DNA of 12,988 bases from NCBI GenBank assembly GCA_002691725.1, contig NZIT01000027.1:1-12988 (forward strand), read 5' to 3'. The notes beneath the pieces are model-generated. The model saw only the letters and a list, made by a program, of their open reading frames with translations. It was not told the origin of the DNA and made no database searches. Source of the DNA: SAR116 cluster bacterium (lineage in GTDB: Bacteria > Pseudomonadota > Alphaproteobacteria > Puniceispirillales > UBA1172). A program made the position numbers and the translations under genes. Shown here in pieces: positions 5,642 to 12,988 of the stretch; within the stretch, counting starts at the first letter, position 1; the number at the start of each line of letters is the position of its first letter.

Positions 5642-7735
5642 ATGAAAGCAATGATGATACGGCTAAAACCACTCGCTGACCACTGGCAGGAATGGCGGCA
5701 ACCGGCTCTCCGCTTTGGTGGCGCTATCATATTTTTGGCAATGCTGGCTATTCTGATTGCTCCAGCGCAGTTTCCTTTTCTGGTGGGCGAGCCTGTCCCC
5801 GCAACGACTTGGTTTCAGGATAGCATAAACAGTATTATCACCTATTTTGTGGAATGGGCTAAACCCTTTCTGCGCGCCGTTAGCGCGGGCGTAGATCAAT
5901 CTGTTCGCGGATTACAATTGGTCTTACACAGCATGCCGTGGTTTGCCTTCATGGTGTTGGTGACATGGCTAGGCTGGCGGCTTTCCGGCGTTGGTCTGGC
6001 TATATTGGCGGCAGTATCAATTTTCTATATGGCGGCATCCGGGTTATGGATTAAGTCTATGAACACCCTAGCCATGGTTGGCGTTGCTATTCCCCTTGCG
6101 CTTAGCTTTGGTTGTTTGATGGGTGTGCTGGCGGCTAAATCAAAACGTGCCGGGCGTGTGGTTGAGCCATGTTTGGATTTGATGCAGACCATTCCAACCT
6201 TTGCCTATCTTGTGCCATTGATTGTGCTGTTTGGCTTTGGCCCTGTTCCGGGTGTGATTGCAAGCATGATTTATGCAGCACCTCCAATTACCCGAAATGT
6301 CATGCTTGGGCTTAATCTGGTGCCGTCTGAGCTTAAAGACGTTGCCGCCATGTCAGGGACAAGCCGTTGGCAGACATTTATTATGATTGAATTACCAAGC
6401 GCCCGTCAGCAGATACTCGTTGGCGTCAATCAATCTATTTTGGCCAGTCTGTCGATGGTGATTATTGCGGCTGTGATTGGCGGTTTTGATGATATTGGCC
6501 GTGAGGTGCTGGTGGCGACAAACAAAGGCTCTGCCCGATTTGGTGAGGCATTGAGCGCCGGGCTGATCATTGTGCTGATGGCAGTCTTGATTGACCAGTT
6601 AAGCCGTGCCGCCAGCATGTCAGACACGCTTCACCGCAACACCAAACAATTGCGGCTTGGGCTTATTGTGGCTGGCATAGGTGTTATTCTTGGCTTTATT
6701 ATGCCGATGGACGGCATTATCGCCACAACCAGCAATATTTTCCGATATTCCGAAAGCGGCATTAATGATCAACTAAGTCAGTTTATTGCGAGTTACGGGA
6801 TTATTCTGGACAGCATTAAAAATAACGCCTTTATCTATGCTCTCTTGCCTTTGCGGATAGGGTTAGAGAAATCTGTTATGACGATGACATGGGGCGTTGA
6901 GTTTACCGATACGGGCAAATTGATCTATCAGGCGGTTGTCATTGGGCTGTTTGCTGTGCTGGCGGTGCGACGGCAAATTGGCATGGCTATTTTCACGCTG
7001 GCAGTTGGATATATTCTGTATCGCGGCTTTACCGGATTGCCGTGGTGGGCGGTTACTGGCGGGGTTTGTCTGGCTGCGCTTAGCGTCTCAGGCATAAGAT
7101 TAGCCCTGATGTGTTTTGCCATGTTGTTGCTGATCACCATATTCGGGCATTGGGCAGATGCATTATATTCACTTTATCTATGCGCGGCGGCGGTGTTCAT
7201 TTGTCTGATCATCGGCTGTCCATTAGGGATTTTAGCCGCTAAATCTAGCCGGGCATCGCGCATCATGCGGCCAATCAATGATACGTTGCAATCAATCCCG
7301 CTTTACATCTTTTTGATCCCTGCTGTTGCGCTCTTTCAAATTAGTGAGTTTTCTGCCTTGGTGGCAATCGTGCTTTATGCCATTGTTCCGATTATCCGCT
7401 ATACTGAACACGGGCTTCGGTCGATCCCGACACAGCTGATAGAAGCATCTGTCGCACAGGGCTGTAACTTCTGGCAAAGACTGATTTATATTGAATTGCC
7501 AGTGGCACGACCTGGTATTTTGCTTGGCTTAAATCAGACCGTTTTATTTTCGCTTGCCATGCTGATTATTGCGGCGCTTGTTGGGGCGCGCGGGTTAGCT
7601 GAACAGGTCAATATCGGGCTGCGCTCAGGCGATACAGGATTAGGCTTGACGGCGGGCTTATCTATGGCCTTTATAGCTATTATGGCAGATAGAATATTAC
7701 GCGCTTGGGCAACCAAACTCGGTGCCGAAGACTAG
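5642..7735 (+). CDS. Tandem-fused ABC permease for quaternary amines (two ProW-like domains)
   Basis: A 697-residue inner-membrane protein with two complete binding-protein-dependent permease domains, near residues 145-325 and 505-690, plus extra hydrophobic segments at the N-terminus and in the linker. Coupling (EAA-type) loops lie at about 233-254 (ending FIMIELPSA) and 601-622 (ending LIYIELPVA). Blocks such as GVLAAKSKRAGR/GILAAKSSRASR and NQSILASL/NQTVLFSL recur at a constant offset of 368 residues without gaps, showing internal duplication. E. coli ProW is a single-domain homodimer; here one polypeptide can supply both halves of the channel. Start is uncertain: ATG 5642 follows the ATPase stop by ten bases; in-frame GTG 5612 would overlap it and ATG 5651 or 5654 are also possible; none has a clear Shine-Dalgarno. 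Function with the preceding two genes is well supported. Confidence 0.9.
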   Translation: MKAMMIRLKPLADHWQEWRQPALRFGGAIIFLAMLAILIAPAQFPFLVGEPVPATTWFQDSINSIITYFVEWAKPFLRAVSAGVDQSVRGLQLVLHSMPWFAFMVLVTWLGWRLSGVGLAILAAVSIFYMAASGLWIKSMNTLAMVGVAIPLALSFGCLMGVLAAKSKRAGRVVEPCLDLMQTIPTFAYLVPLIVLFGFGPVPGVIASMIYAAPPITRNVMLGLNLVPSELKDVAAMSGTSRWQTFIMIELPSARQQILVGVNQSILASLSMVIIAAVIGGFDDIGREVLVATNKGSARFGEALSAGLIIVLMAVLIDQLSRAASMSDTLHRNTKQLRLGLIVAGIGVILGFIMPMDGIIATTSNIFRYSESGINDQLSQFIASYGIILDSIKNNAFIYALLPLRIGLEKSVMTMTWGVEFTDTGKLIYQAVVIGLFAVLAVRRQIGMAIFTLAVGYILYRGFTGLPWWAVTGGVCLAALSVSGIRLALMCFAMLLLITIFGHWADALYSLYLCAAAVFICLIIGCPLGILAAKSSRASRIMRPINDTLQSIPLYIFLIPAVALFQISEFSALVAIVLYAIVPIIRYTEHGLRSIPTQLIEASVAQGCNFWQRLIYIELPVARPGILLGLNQTVLFSLAMLIIAALVGARGLAEQVNIGLRSGDTGLGLTAGLSMAFIAIMADRILRAWATKLGAED

Positions 7736-7784
7736 AGCAGGTTTTGTTTCTATAAATATTTTTGATGTTTATTGAAGGCGTTTA
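7736..7784 (+). other. Short spacer before betC
   Basis: This 49-bp AT-rich spacer has no hairpin. TATAAA at 7751-7756 is a weak -10-like hexamer without a convincing -35, so betC is probably cotranscribed with the transporter. GAAGG at 7774-7778 is the ribosome site. Confidence 0.4.
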
Positions 7785-9329
7785 ATGAGGTCTGATATGT
7801 CATCACAGCAACCAAATATAGTCCTGATCATGGCTGATCAGCTGGCACCACAATTCACATCCAGTTATGGACATCCCATTGTCAAAACCCCGCATATGGA
7901 TCGTCTAGCGGCACGCGGTATGCGCTTTGATGCGGCCTATTGTAATGCACCATTATGTGCGCCCTCACGCTTCAGCTTTATGTCAGGTCAGCTGGTAACT
8001 CGCATCGCCGCCTATGATAATGCGAGTGAGTTTTTATCCTCTATTCCGACATTTGCGCATTATTTGCGGGCGATGGGATATCGAACTTGCCTGTCTGGAA
8101 AAATGCATTTTGTTGGCCCTGATCAGCTCCATGGTTTTGATGAGCGCATCACAACAGATATCTATCCATCAGATTTTGCCTGGACGCCTGATTGGGAACT
8201 AGCCGATGAACGTATTGATAAATGGTATCATAATATGGACTCGGTGCGTGAGGCCGGGGTCGCTAACACCACTTTTCAGATTGAATATGATGAAGAAGTT
8301 GCGTTTTTTGCGCGCCGCAAACTGTTTGAATATGCCGCCAACAAGCAAGAGCCATTTTGCATGATAGCCAGCTTTATTCATCCGCATGATCCCTATGTCG
8401 CGCGTCCAGAATGGTGGGACCTCTATGATCATGATGAGATTGATATGCCTGCCCTGACGATACCATTTGATCAGCAAGATGGATTCTCAAAACGCCTGAT
8501 GGATGGTATCGAAGCCTCAACGATCATTGCCAGCGATGATGATATCCGCAACGCCCGACATGCCTATTACGCCAATACCAGCTATTTTGACAGTAAGGTT
8601 GGCCATATTGTCCAGACGCTTGAAGAATGTGGTCAGCTTGACAATACCATTGTTATCGTCACCGCCGATCATGGCGATATGCTGGGTGAGCGCGGGTTAT
8701 GGTATAAAATGAACTTCTTTGAACATTCGGCGCGGGTGCCGCTTATCATGGCTGGGCCTGAGGTTATTAATGGCACTGTCCGAAGCCCCTGCTCGCTGGT
8801 TGATATTCTGCCGACTATGCTGGATATCGCCAAAACCGATCACGCCCCTCTGCCCGCTTATGGTCAGCCGATTGATGGCCGCTCATTATGGGCAATGGCA
8901 ACATCTGGTGCCGAAGATGATGGGGTTGCGATTGGCGAATATTGCGCGGAAATGACAGCGCATCCGGTTATTATGATCAGGCGCGGCGATTATAAATATA
9001 TCTATTGCCCTGGTGATGCGCCGATGCTGTTTGATATCGCAAATGATCCGCAAGAGACGACTAATCTGGTCAATGACGCTAGCCATGCTGAGCTAGCGCA
9101 GGGCTTTGCCGATGAGATTGCGGCAAGATGGGATATGGATAGTATTCGCCAAGATGTCATCGCCAAACAAAAGCAGCGTCAGGCTGTCTATCAAGCGATG
9201 CAAAATGGTTTGCGCGCTGACTGGGATTATAATCCGCCGCGTCATGCCTCCGAAGAATATGTTCGCAATCATATGGACTGGACAGAGGCGGCGGCGAAAA
9301 CGCGCTTCCCACCTTTAGATCAAGACTAA
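7785..9329 (+). CDS. betC: Choline-sulfatase
   Basis: A 514-residue type I sulfatase that hydrolyses choline-O-sulfate to choline and sulfate. The formylglycine motif is CAPSR (58-62), with C58 the residue to be oxidised. Other active-site candidates are D18 (MADQ), K106 and H108 (SGKMH), H199/H201 (IHPHDP), D295/H296 (TADHGD) and K308 (WYKMNFFE). Stretches such as SGKMH followed by VGPDQLHGF, TTDIYP, WYHN, and GDMLGERGLW match Sinorhizobium BetC closely, and the C-terminal choline-sulfatase region is present (RWDMDSI near 448; SEEYVRNHM at 489-497). There is no signal peptide, so the enzyme is cytoplasmic and needs imported substrate, fitting the transporter upstream. GAAGG six bases before ATG 7785 supports that start; ATG 7797 is an alternative. 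No formylglycine-generating enzyme or betAB is in the window. Confidence 0.93.
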   Translation: MRSDMSSQQPNIVLIMADQLAPQFTSSYGHPIVKTPHMDRLAARGMRFDAAYCNAPLCAPSRFSFMSGQLVTRIAAYDNASEFLSSIPTFAHYLRAMGYRTCLSGKMHFVGPDQLHGFDERITTDIYPSDFAWTPDWELADERIDKWYHNMDSVREAGVANTTFQIEYDEEVAFFARRKLFEYAANKQEPFCMIASFIHPHDPYVARPEWWDLYDHDEIDMPALTIPFDQQDGFSKRLMDGIEASTIIASDDDIRNARHAYYANTSYFDSKVGHIVQTLEECGQLDNTIVIVTADHGDMLGERGLWYKMNFFEHSARVPLIMAGPEVINGTVRSPCSLVDILPTMLDIAKTDHAPLPAYGQPIDGRSLWAMATSGAEDDGVAIGEYCAEMTAHPVIMIRRGDYKYIYCPGDAPMLFDIANDPQETTNLVNDASHAELAQGFADEIAARWDMDSIRQDVIAKQKQRQAVYQAMQNGLRADWDYNPPRHASEEYVRNHMDWTEAAAKTRFPPLDQD

Positions 9330-10216
9330 TCTCTGGCTTCTGCGGATAAGGCGACAAGGCCGCCTGTGGAGAGGATACAGATTGCCCCTGCCCATTGTAA
9401 TATGGTCATGGTCTCGTCAAGCAATAGCATTGCCGATAATACCGCAAACACGACCTCTGACATCATCAGCAAGGCCACTAGCCCCGGTGATGTATACTGA
9501 CTAATGCGGAATATCAGGATCATGGTCGGCAGAAATACCGCCGCTGTTAAGATCGCAATTGGCATCCCGTCAATGGTCTGTGAGAGCGATGGCGGCGGCG
9601 TCGCTATTAAAGCTATGACAGCTAACGTCATGATGGCACCGAGAATATATTGCCATAAAACCATGGTGACATAATCGGCTTGAGGGAAACGTCTGATAGC
9701 AACACCGCCAAATGCCCATGCCAAGCCAGCCAGAAAGCCAAGAGCATCAGCACCTTGTAACACAATATTGCCGGTATTAATGCCGAGAATAAGAACACAT
9801 CCGGTTAATCCAAGAATATTGGCAAGCCAGCGTGATATCGTTGCTTTCTCACCAAGGAAGATCATCCCTAAAACAGAAGTCCATACTGGCGTCAGATAAA
9901 ACAGTAATGTGGTTTTGGTGACCGAGCCAATGACAAGCCCTGTGCAATATAATCCAAATCCTGCCCCAATGAGCCCACCTGCCAGCAAATAAATCGGCAT
10001 GTGCTGCATATCTTTTCGCATGCGCCGCCATGCAAAAATTAACAATGGCAGGATAGGGATAACCATAAAGGCGAATGTTGACCACAAATCTTTGTAGCCA
10101 AGATCATCAAGCCATCTCAAAGGGATCCATAATAACCCCCAGACAGATGATGAAATGAATACCGCTAATAGCGCTTGACGCTTTGGCAGTTGTTGCGAAA
10201 AATATGTGGCGAGCAT
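9326..10216 (-). CDS. EamA/DMT-superfamily transporter (10 TM, likely exporter)
   Basis: A 296-residue, strongly hydrophobic protein with two EamA repeats, roughly residues 14-147 and 155-291. Each ends with a family-typical acidic loop before the last helix (LGEKATISRW near 121-130; LDETMTILQW near 262-271). Ten membrane segments are expected. DMT proteins export amino acids, metabolites or drugs; substrate cannot be told from sequence. GGAAAG precedes the start ATG by about three to five bases. Its stop overlaps the betC stop by four bases on the opposite strand, so no terminator can fit between them, and it is divergent from the Ldh2-family gene with a 93-bp shared region. It is probably not part of the quaternary-amine locus, though export of a by-product cannot be excluded. 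Confidence 0.88.
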   Translation of the reverse strand: MLATYFSQQLPKRQALLAVFISSSVWGLLWIPLRWLDDLGYKDLWSTFAFMVIPILPLLIFAWRRMRKDMQHMPIYLLAGGLIGAGFGLYCTGLVIGSVTKTTLLFYLTPVWTSVLGMIFLGEKATISRWLANILGLTGCVLILGINTGNIVLQGADALGFLAGLAWAFGGVAIRRFPQADYVTMVLWQYILGAIMTLAVIALIATPPPSLSQTIDGMPIAILTAAVFLPTMILIFRISQYTSPGLVALLMMSEVVFAVLSAMLLLDETMTILQWAGAICILSTGGLVALSAEARD

Positions 10217-10309
10217 GTGCTTTCCAAAATTAGCGGTAGTATTAATTTTGATAATGAGTTTTTATATTTAGTAAGTATTAATATATCGCAAAAATTGAGA
10301 TTTCAACAA
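10217..10309. promoter_or_regulatory. Divergent spacer between EamA transporter and Ldh2-family dehydrogenase
   Basis: A 93-bp, very AT-rich gap that must hold promoters for both genes. TTGATA near 10247-10252 is a possible plus-strand -35, but the match for a -10 at proper spacing is weak. No clear operator repeat was seen. Confidence 0.35.
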
Positions 10310-11374
10310 ATGCAATCTTCACCCCTGCCCTACTTTTCTGGCAAATTGCCAACAAAATTAAAAGATGAAGGGACACGGCTGATAATATCGGCTGATGACG
10401 CTATTGCGCATATGATGCAATTATTTAGAGGATTGGGCTGTACCGATAGCACGGCGCAAGCGGTCGCGCAGCATCTGGCTGATGCTAGTTTATGTGGGGT
10501 GGAATCGCATGGCGTTATGCGCTGTCTGCAATATGCTGAACAGTTTCAATCAGGCTATATGGATGCCGCCGCAACACCGATACTGACCACTGATATCGGC
10601 AATAATAATACGATAAATGGCAATGGCGGTATTGGTATCCCGGCTATGACAATGGCCTATCAACACGCCACCAAAGCCGCCAGGCAGAACGGCATCACTA
10701 TGCTGGCGATCCGCAATCTTGGTCATACCGGGCGACATGGTGCTTTTGCTGATCTGGCGGCTGATGATGGGGTGATGACTATTCTCATTGGTGGCGGTAA
10801 TCGGGCGACATGGCGGCAAGTGGCGCCATATGGCGGGGCTGAGGCTAAATTACCGACAAATCCATATTGCATTGGCTTCCCCGGCGGCGATAGAGGTAGC
10901 GTGGTGCTTGATTTTGCGACATCAAAAATTGCTGGCGGCTGGATTTATGCTGCCCAAAGCGCTGGTGCCAGCCTGCCGCCTGATTGCGTCATTGACAAAG
11001 ATGGGCGGCCAACAACGAACCCTGATGATTATTTTGATGATGGCGCTATCCTGCCAGCAGGTGAGCAGAAAGGCTATGCGCTGGCATTAATGGCTGAACT
11101 CATTGCTGAGGCCTTGTTAGGTGAGGTTGAGACTGAGGCAAACTGGCTGCTTATCGCCATTGATACGCAGCGCTTTCAAGAGGCTAGCCGATTGAAACAA
11201 ATGGCAGAAGCGATCTGTGATGATATGCGGCAATGCCCACCGGCGCTTGGGTTTGATCAGGTTGAGATACCAGGCGAGAGAGAACGCAATCACCGCAAGC
11301 AAGCCAATAATATGATCGCTATTCCAGAAAAAACATGGGCAGATATTTTGAAGCTAAAGGAATCCTTCAGCTAG
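10310..11374 (+). CDS. Ldh2-family (malate/L-lactate/ureidoglycolate-type) NAD(P)-dependent oxidoreductase
   Basis: A 354-residue enzyme of the Ldh2/MDH2 family, which reduces or oxidises 2-keto/2-hydroxy acids or cyclic imino acids with an NAD(P) cofactor bound in a fold unlike the Rossmann type. Visible signatures: GVESHGVMR (63-71, with H67), GHTGRHGAFADLAA (138-151, catalytic-type H139), DFATS (201-205) and GEQKGYALAL (251-260). Start was set at ATG 10310 because family members begin about 20-30 residues before the ISADD-like segment (26-30) and the upstream frame from 10175 runs through low-complexity, AT-rich sequence overlapping the divergent gene; the ribosome site is weak (GAGA). Members include malate, lactate, ureidoglycolate, 2,3-diketogulonate and piperideine-2-carboxylate enzymes; the exact substrate is unknown. 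The divergent transporter may share its regulation. Confidence 0.88.
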   Translation: MQSSPLPYFSGKLPTKLKDEGTRLIISADDAIAHMMQLFRGLGCTDSTAQAVAQHLADASLCGVESHGVMRCLQYAEQFQSGYMDAAATPILTTDIGNNNTINGNGGIGIPAMTMAYQHATKAARQNGITMLAIRNLGHTGRHGAFADLAADDGVMTILIGGGNRATWRQVAPYGGAEAKLPTNPYCIGFPGGDRGSVVLDFATSKIAGGWIYAAQSAGASLPPDCVIDKDGRPTTNPDDYFDDGAILPAGEQKGYALALMAELIAEALLGEVETEANWLLIAIDTQRFQEASRLKQMAEAICDDMRQCPPALGFDQVEIPGERERNHRKQANNMIAIPEKTWADILKLKESFS

Positions 11375-11379
11375 AGGCG

Positions 11380-11424
11380 CCAGATGCGTTAGATGCGCCA
11401 GATGCATCAGATGCGCTAAATGAG
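11380..11424. repeat. 9-bp imperfect tandem repeat, about five units
   Basis: Units CCAGATGCG, TTAGATGCG, CCAGATGCA, TCAGATGCG and CTAAATGAG follow one another without gaps, starting five bases after the Ldh2-family stop. The core AGATGC is kept in four of five. It lies between two convergent genes and is not in a supported coding frame. Slippage-generated minisatellite is the simplest reading. Confidence 0.85.
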
Positions 11425-11426
11425 TT

Positions 11427-11440
11427 AGCCATTAATGGCT
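11427..11440. terminator. 14-bp palindrome AGCCATTAATGGCT, possible weak bidirectional terminator
   Basis: A perfect palindrome that overlaps the stop codon of the amino-acid ABC ATPase gene. As RNA it gives only a 5-bp stem with a TTAA loop and lacks a T tract on either side, so terminator activity is doubtful. Confidence 0.3.
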
Positions 11441-12205
11441 TAAAACTTGCGATAAGAATAATTTGGTTCGCTCAGAGGAAGGGTTATTGAAAAACGCCTC
11501 TGGCTCATTCTGTTCGACAATCTGACCTTCATCCATAAAAATGACCCGATCTGCCACTTTTCGCGCAAATCCCATTTCATGCGTCACACAAATCATCGTC
11601 ATGCCGCTTTCAGCAAGGCTAACCATCACATCCAACACTTCTTTAATCATTTCCGGATCAAGCGCTGATGTTGGCTCATCAAACAGCATAATCTCAGGCT
11701 GCATACATAATGCCCTGGCGATAGCAACTCTTTGCTGTTGACCGCCAGATAACTGCCCTGGATATTTATTGGCCTGTTCAGGGATTTTTACCCTCTCAAG
11801 CAATGACATGGCCAAATCGACCGCTTCCGCGCGTGGCATTTTCTTGACCCATATCGGGGCAAGGGTACAATTTTCCAAAATGGATAAATGCGGAAACAAA
11901 TTGAATTGCTGAAATACCATGCCAACGTCACGGCGGATCACCTCAACATGGCGGACATTGTTATCAAGCGTGACGCCCAGAATATCAATATCACCATCTT
12001 GATGATGTTCAAGCGCATTCAAGCAACGGATGACCGTTGATTTCCCCGACCCTGACGGCCCGCACACAATAATTCGCTCACCTTTATGAACATCCAGATT
12101 GATATCGCGCAAGACATGAAAATGACCAAACCATTTATTGACCCCACGCATGCTGATAACAACCTCACTACTGCCTTTTGTTTTTATCTTAGCGTTTTCA
12201 GCCAT
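11432..12205 (-). CDS. aapP: General L-amino acid ABC transporter ATP-binding protein (AapP/BztD-like)
   Basis: A 257-residue polar-amino-acid ABC ATPase. Motifs: Walker [10 protein letters not shown] (49-57), Q-loop Q99, signature LSGGQ (152-156), Walker B with D176/E177 ([11 protein letters not shown]) and H209. Long stretches recall rhizobial AapP and Rhodobacter BztD, for example [19 protein letters not shown] (106-124), [13 protein letters not shown] (139-151) and the ending [11 protein letters not shown]. Unlike the ATPase at 4555, it has no CBS tail. It energises uptake of a broad range of L-amino acids, or of Glu/Gln/Asp/Asn in the Bzt variant. A very good ribosome site (GGAGGG) precedes ATG 12205, 27 bp after the aapM stop, consistent with the usual JQMP order. 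The gene is convergent with the Ldh2-family gene. Confidence 0.93.
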   Translation of the reverse strand: MAENAKIKTKGSSEVVISMRGVNKWFGHFHVLRDINLDVHKGERIIVCGPSGSGKSTVIRCLNALEHHQDGDIDILGVTLDNNVRHVEVIRRDVGMVFQQFNLFPHLSILENCTLAPIWVKKMPRAEAVDLAMSLLERVKIPEQANKYPGQLSGGQQQRVAIARALCMQPEIMLFDEPTSALDPEMIKEVLDVMVSLAESGMTMICVTHEMGFARKVADRVIFMDEGQIVEQNEPEAFFNNPSSERTKLFLSQVLSH

Positions 12206-12232
12206 ATTATCCCTCCATTACTGAATACCAAT

Positions 12233-12988
12233 CTAGCGGTTTGATCGGTCAAGTTTTCGTTCCAGTCGCATCGAATAGCGCGACATAATAAAACAGCAAA
12301 TAAAGTAAAGTATCGCCACCACCAGATAGAGCGTTATCGCCTGAACAGGTGATGACCAAGCGGCATCATTAATAGCCGCGTGCGCCACCCCTAACAGATC
12401 AAACAGCCCAATAATGGCAACGAGAGTTGTGTCTTTGAACAGCCCGATAAAGGTGTTTACAATTCCCGGAATGACATAGGTCAGAGCTTGCGGCAAAATA
12501 ATCAGGCGCATGGATTTCCAATAGCCTAATCCCAATGCATTAGCGGCTTCATACTGGCCTTTGTCAATTGCTTGCAACCCGCCCCTGATTACCTCAGCCA
12601 TATAGGCGGAGGCAAACAGCGTCACCCCGATGAGCGCCCGCAACAAATTATCAATCGTTACCCCTTTAGGCAGGAAAAGCGGCAACGCGACCGATGCCAT
12701 AAAGAGAACAGTAATCAGCGGAATGCCACGCCAAAACTCAATAAACCCGGTGCAGATATAGCGAATAACAGGCATCTTAGATTGCCGCCCCAAGGCCAGC
12801 ACCACCCCTAGCGGAAGCGAGGCAATAATGCCTGTGAAAGCAACCACTAACGTCACCATAACGCCGCCCCAGTCGCGCGTATCAACATGCGGCAAACCGC
12901 TCCAGTCACCAAGCCCAACCAGCATAATATAGGCAAAAATCGGAAATGCTGTCAGCATAGCAACACCAACATGCATCCGATATGGCAG
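12233..12988 (-). CDS. aapM: General L-amino acid ABC transporter permease (AapM/BztC-like), 5' end outside window
   Basis: The C-terminal 252 residues of a polar-amino-acid permease; the frame stays open through base 12988, so the N-terminus lies outside the window and the internal Met at 12976 is not the start. Family AapM proteins are about 380 residues. Features in order: [24 protein letters not shown] at about 45-68 of the visible part opens the permease domain, followed by [16 protein letters not shown] and the coupling loop containing [17 protein letters not shown] then LPQAL, and [19 protein letters not shown]. All are typical of AapM/BztC. It forms the membrane channel with a partner (AapQ), presumably encoded beyond the window along with binding protein AapJ. 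The downstream ATPase gene follows after 27 bp. Confidence 0.92.
   Translation of the reverse strand: MPYRMHVGVAMLTAFPIFAYIMLVGLGDWSGLPHVDTRDWGGVMVTLVVAFTGIIASLPLGVVLALGRQSKMPVIRYICTGFIEFWRGIPLITVLFMASVALPLFLPKGVTIDNLLRALIGVTLFASAYMAEVIRGGLQAIDKGQYEAANALGLGYWKSMRLIILPQALTYVIPGIVNTFIGLFKDTTLVAIIGLFDLLGVAHAAINDAAWSSPVQAITLYLVVAILYFICCFIMSRYSMRLERKLDRSNR

Noticed and set aside
10175..10309. Extended N-terminus of the Ldh2-family protein from 10175
   Set aside because: The extra 45 residues overlap the divergent EamA gene, do not resemble the family and come from AT-rich spacer; total length would exceed the family norm.
11375..11431. 9-bp repeat read as a C-terminal extension of the amino-acid ABC ATPase
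   Set aside because: The ATPase ends at the usual family terminus (FLSQVL) with a normal stop before the repeat.
11432..12988. The aap genes as part of the quaternary-amine locus
   Set aside because: They match the general amino-acid transporter closely, and convergent orientation with two unrelated genes between separates them from the locus.

Overview
The window looks like part of an alphaproteobacterial chromosome. Reasons: an AapM/AapP (BztC/BztD) general amino-acid ABC transporter, a close BetC-type choline-sulfatase and an intermediate base composition (by eye, a little under half G+C) with short intergenic gaps and overlapping genes. A marine group such as SAR116 is a plausible guess, but nothing in the window settles the genus. 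Every gap shorter than 160 bases is described below; no tRNA, rRNA, insertion sequence, CRISPR array or integrase was seen.

Left part (1-7735, with betC to 9329): a locus for quaternary ammonium compounds (carnitine, betaine, choline-O-sulfate or relatives). On the minus strand, a compact catabolic operon runs from a CntA/GbcA-like Rieske oxygenase through an overlapping short-chain dehydrogenase to a BKACE-type beta-keto-acid cleavage enzyme that leaves the window at base 1. Divergent from it is a GlxA/CdhR/GbdR-type AraC regulator. Downstream, on the plus strand, lie a ProX-like periplasmic binding protein, a ProV-like ATPase, an unusual tandem-fused ProW-like permease and a BetC choline-sulfatase. 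The layout suggests import of a quaternary ammonium osmolyte, removal of sulfate when it is choline-O-sulfate, and oxidative breakdown by the Rieske, SDR and BKACE enzymes. The exact substrate cannot be read from sequence alone. No Rieske reductase, choline/betaine-aldehyde dehydrogenase or sulfatase-activating enzyme is in the window.

Middle part (9326-11374): an EamA/DMT exporter (minus), whose stop overlaps that of betC, is divergently paired with an Ldh2-family NAD(P)-dependent dehydrogenase (plus). Their substrates are unknown. Right part (11432-12988): aapP and the 3' portion of aapM on the minus strand, separated from the dehydrogenase by a short 9-bp tandem repeat and a palindrome.

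The most interesting non-coding signals are a 14-bp inverted repeat (12/14 matching) behind the oxygenase -10 element, a motif GTCATNTTA shared by the oxygenase and binding-protein promoters, and a perfect 11-bp-stem hairpin between the binding protein and ATPase genes.
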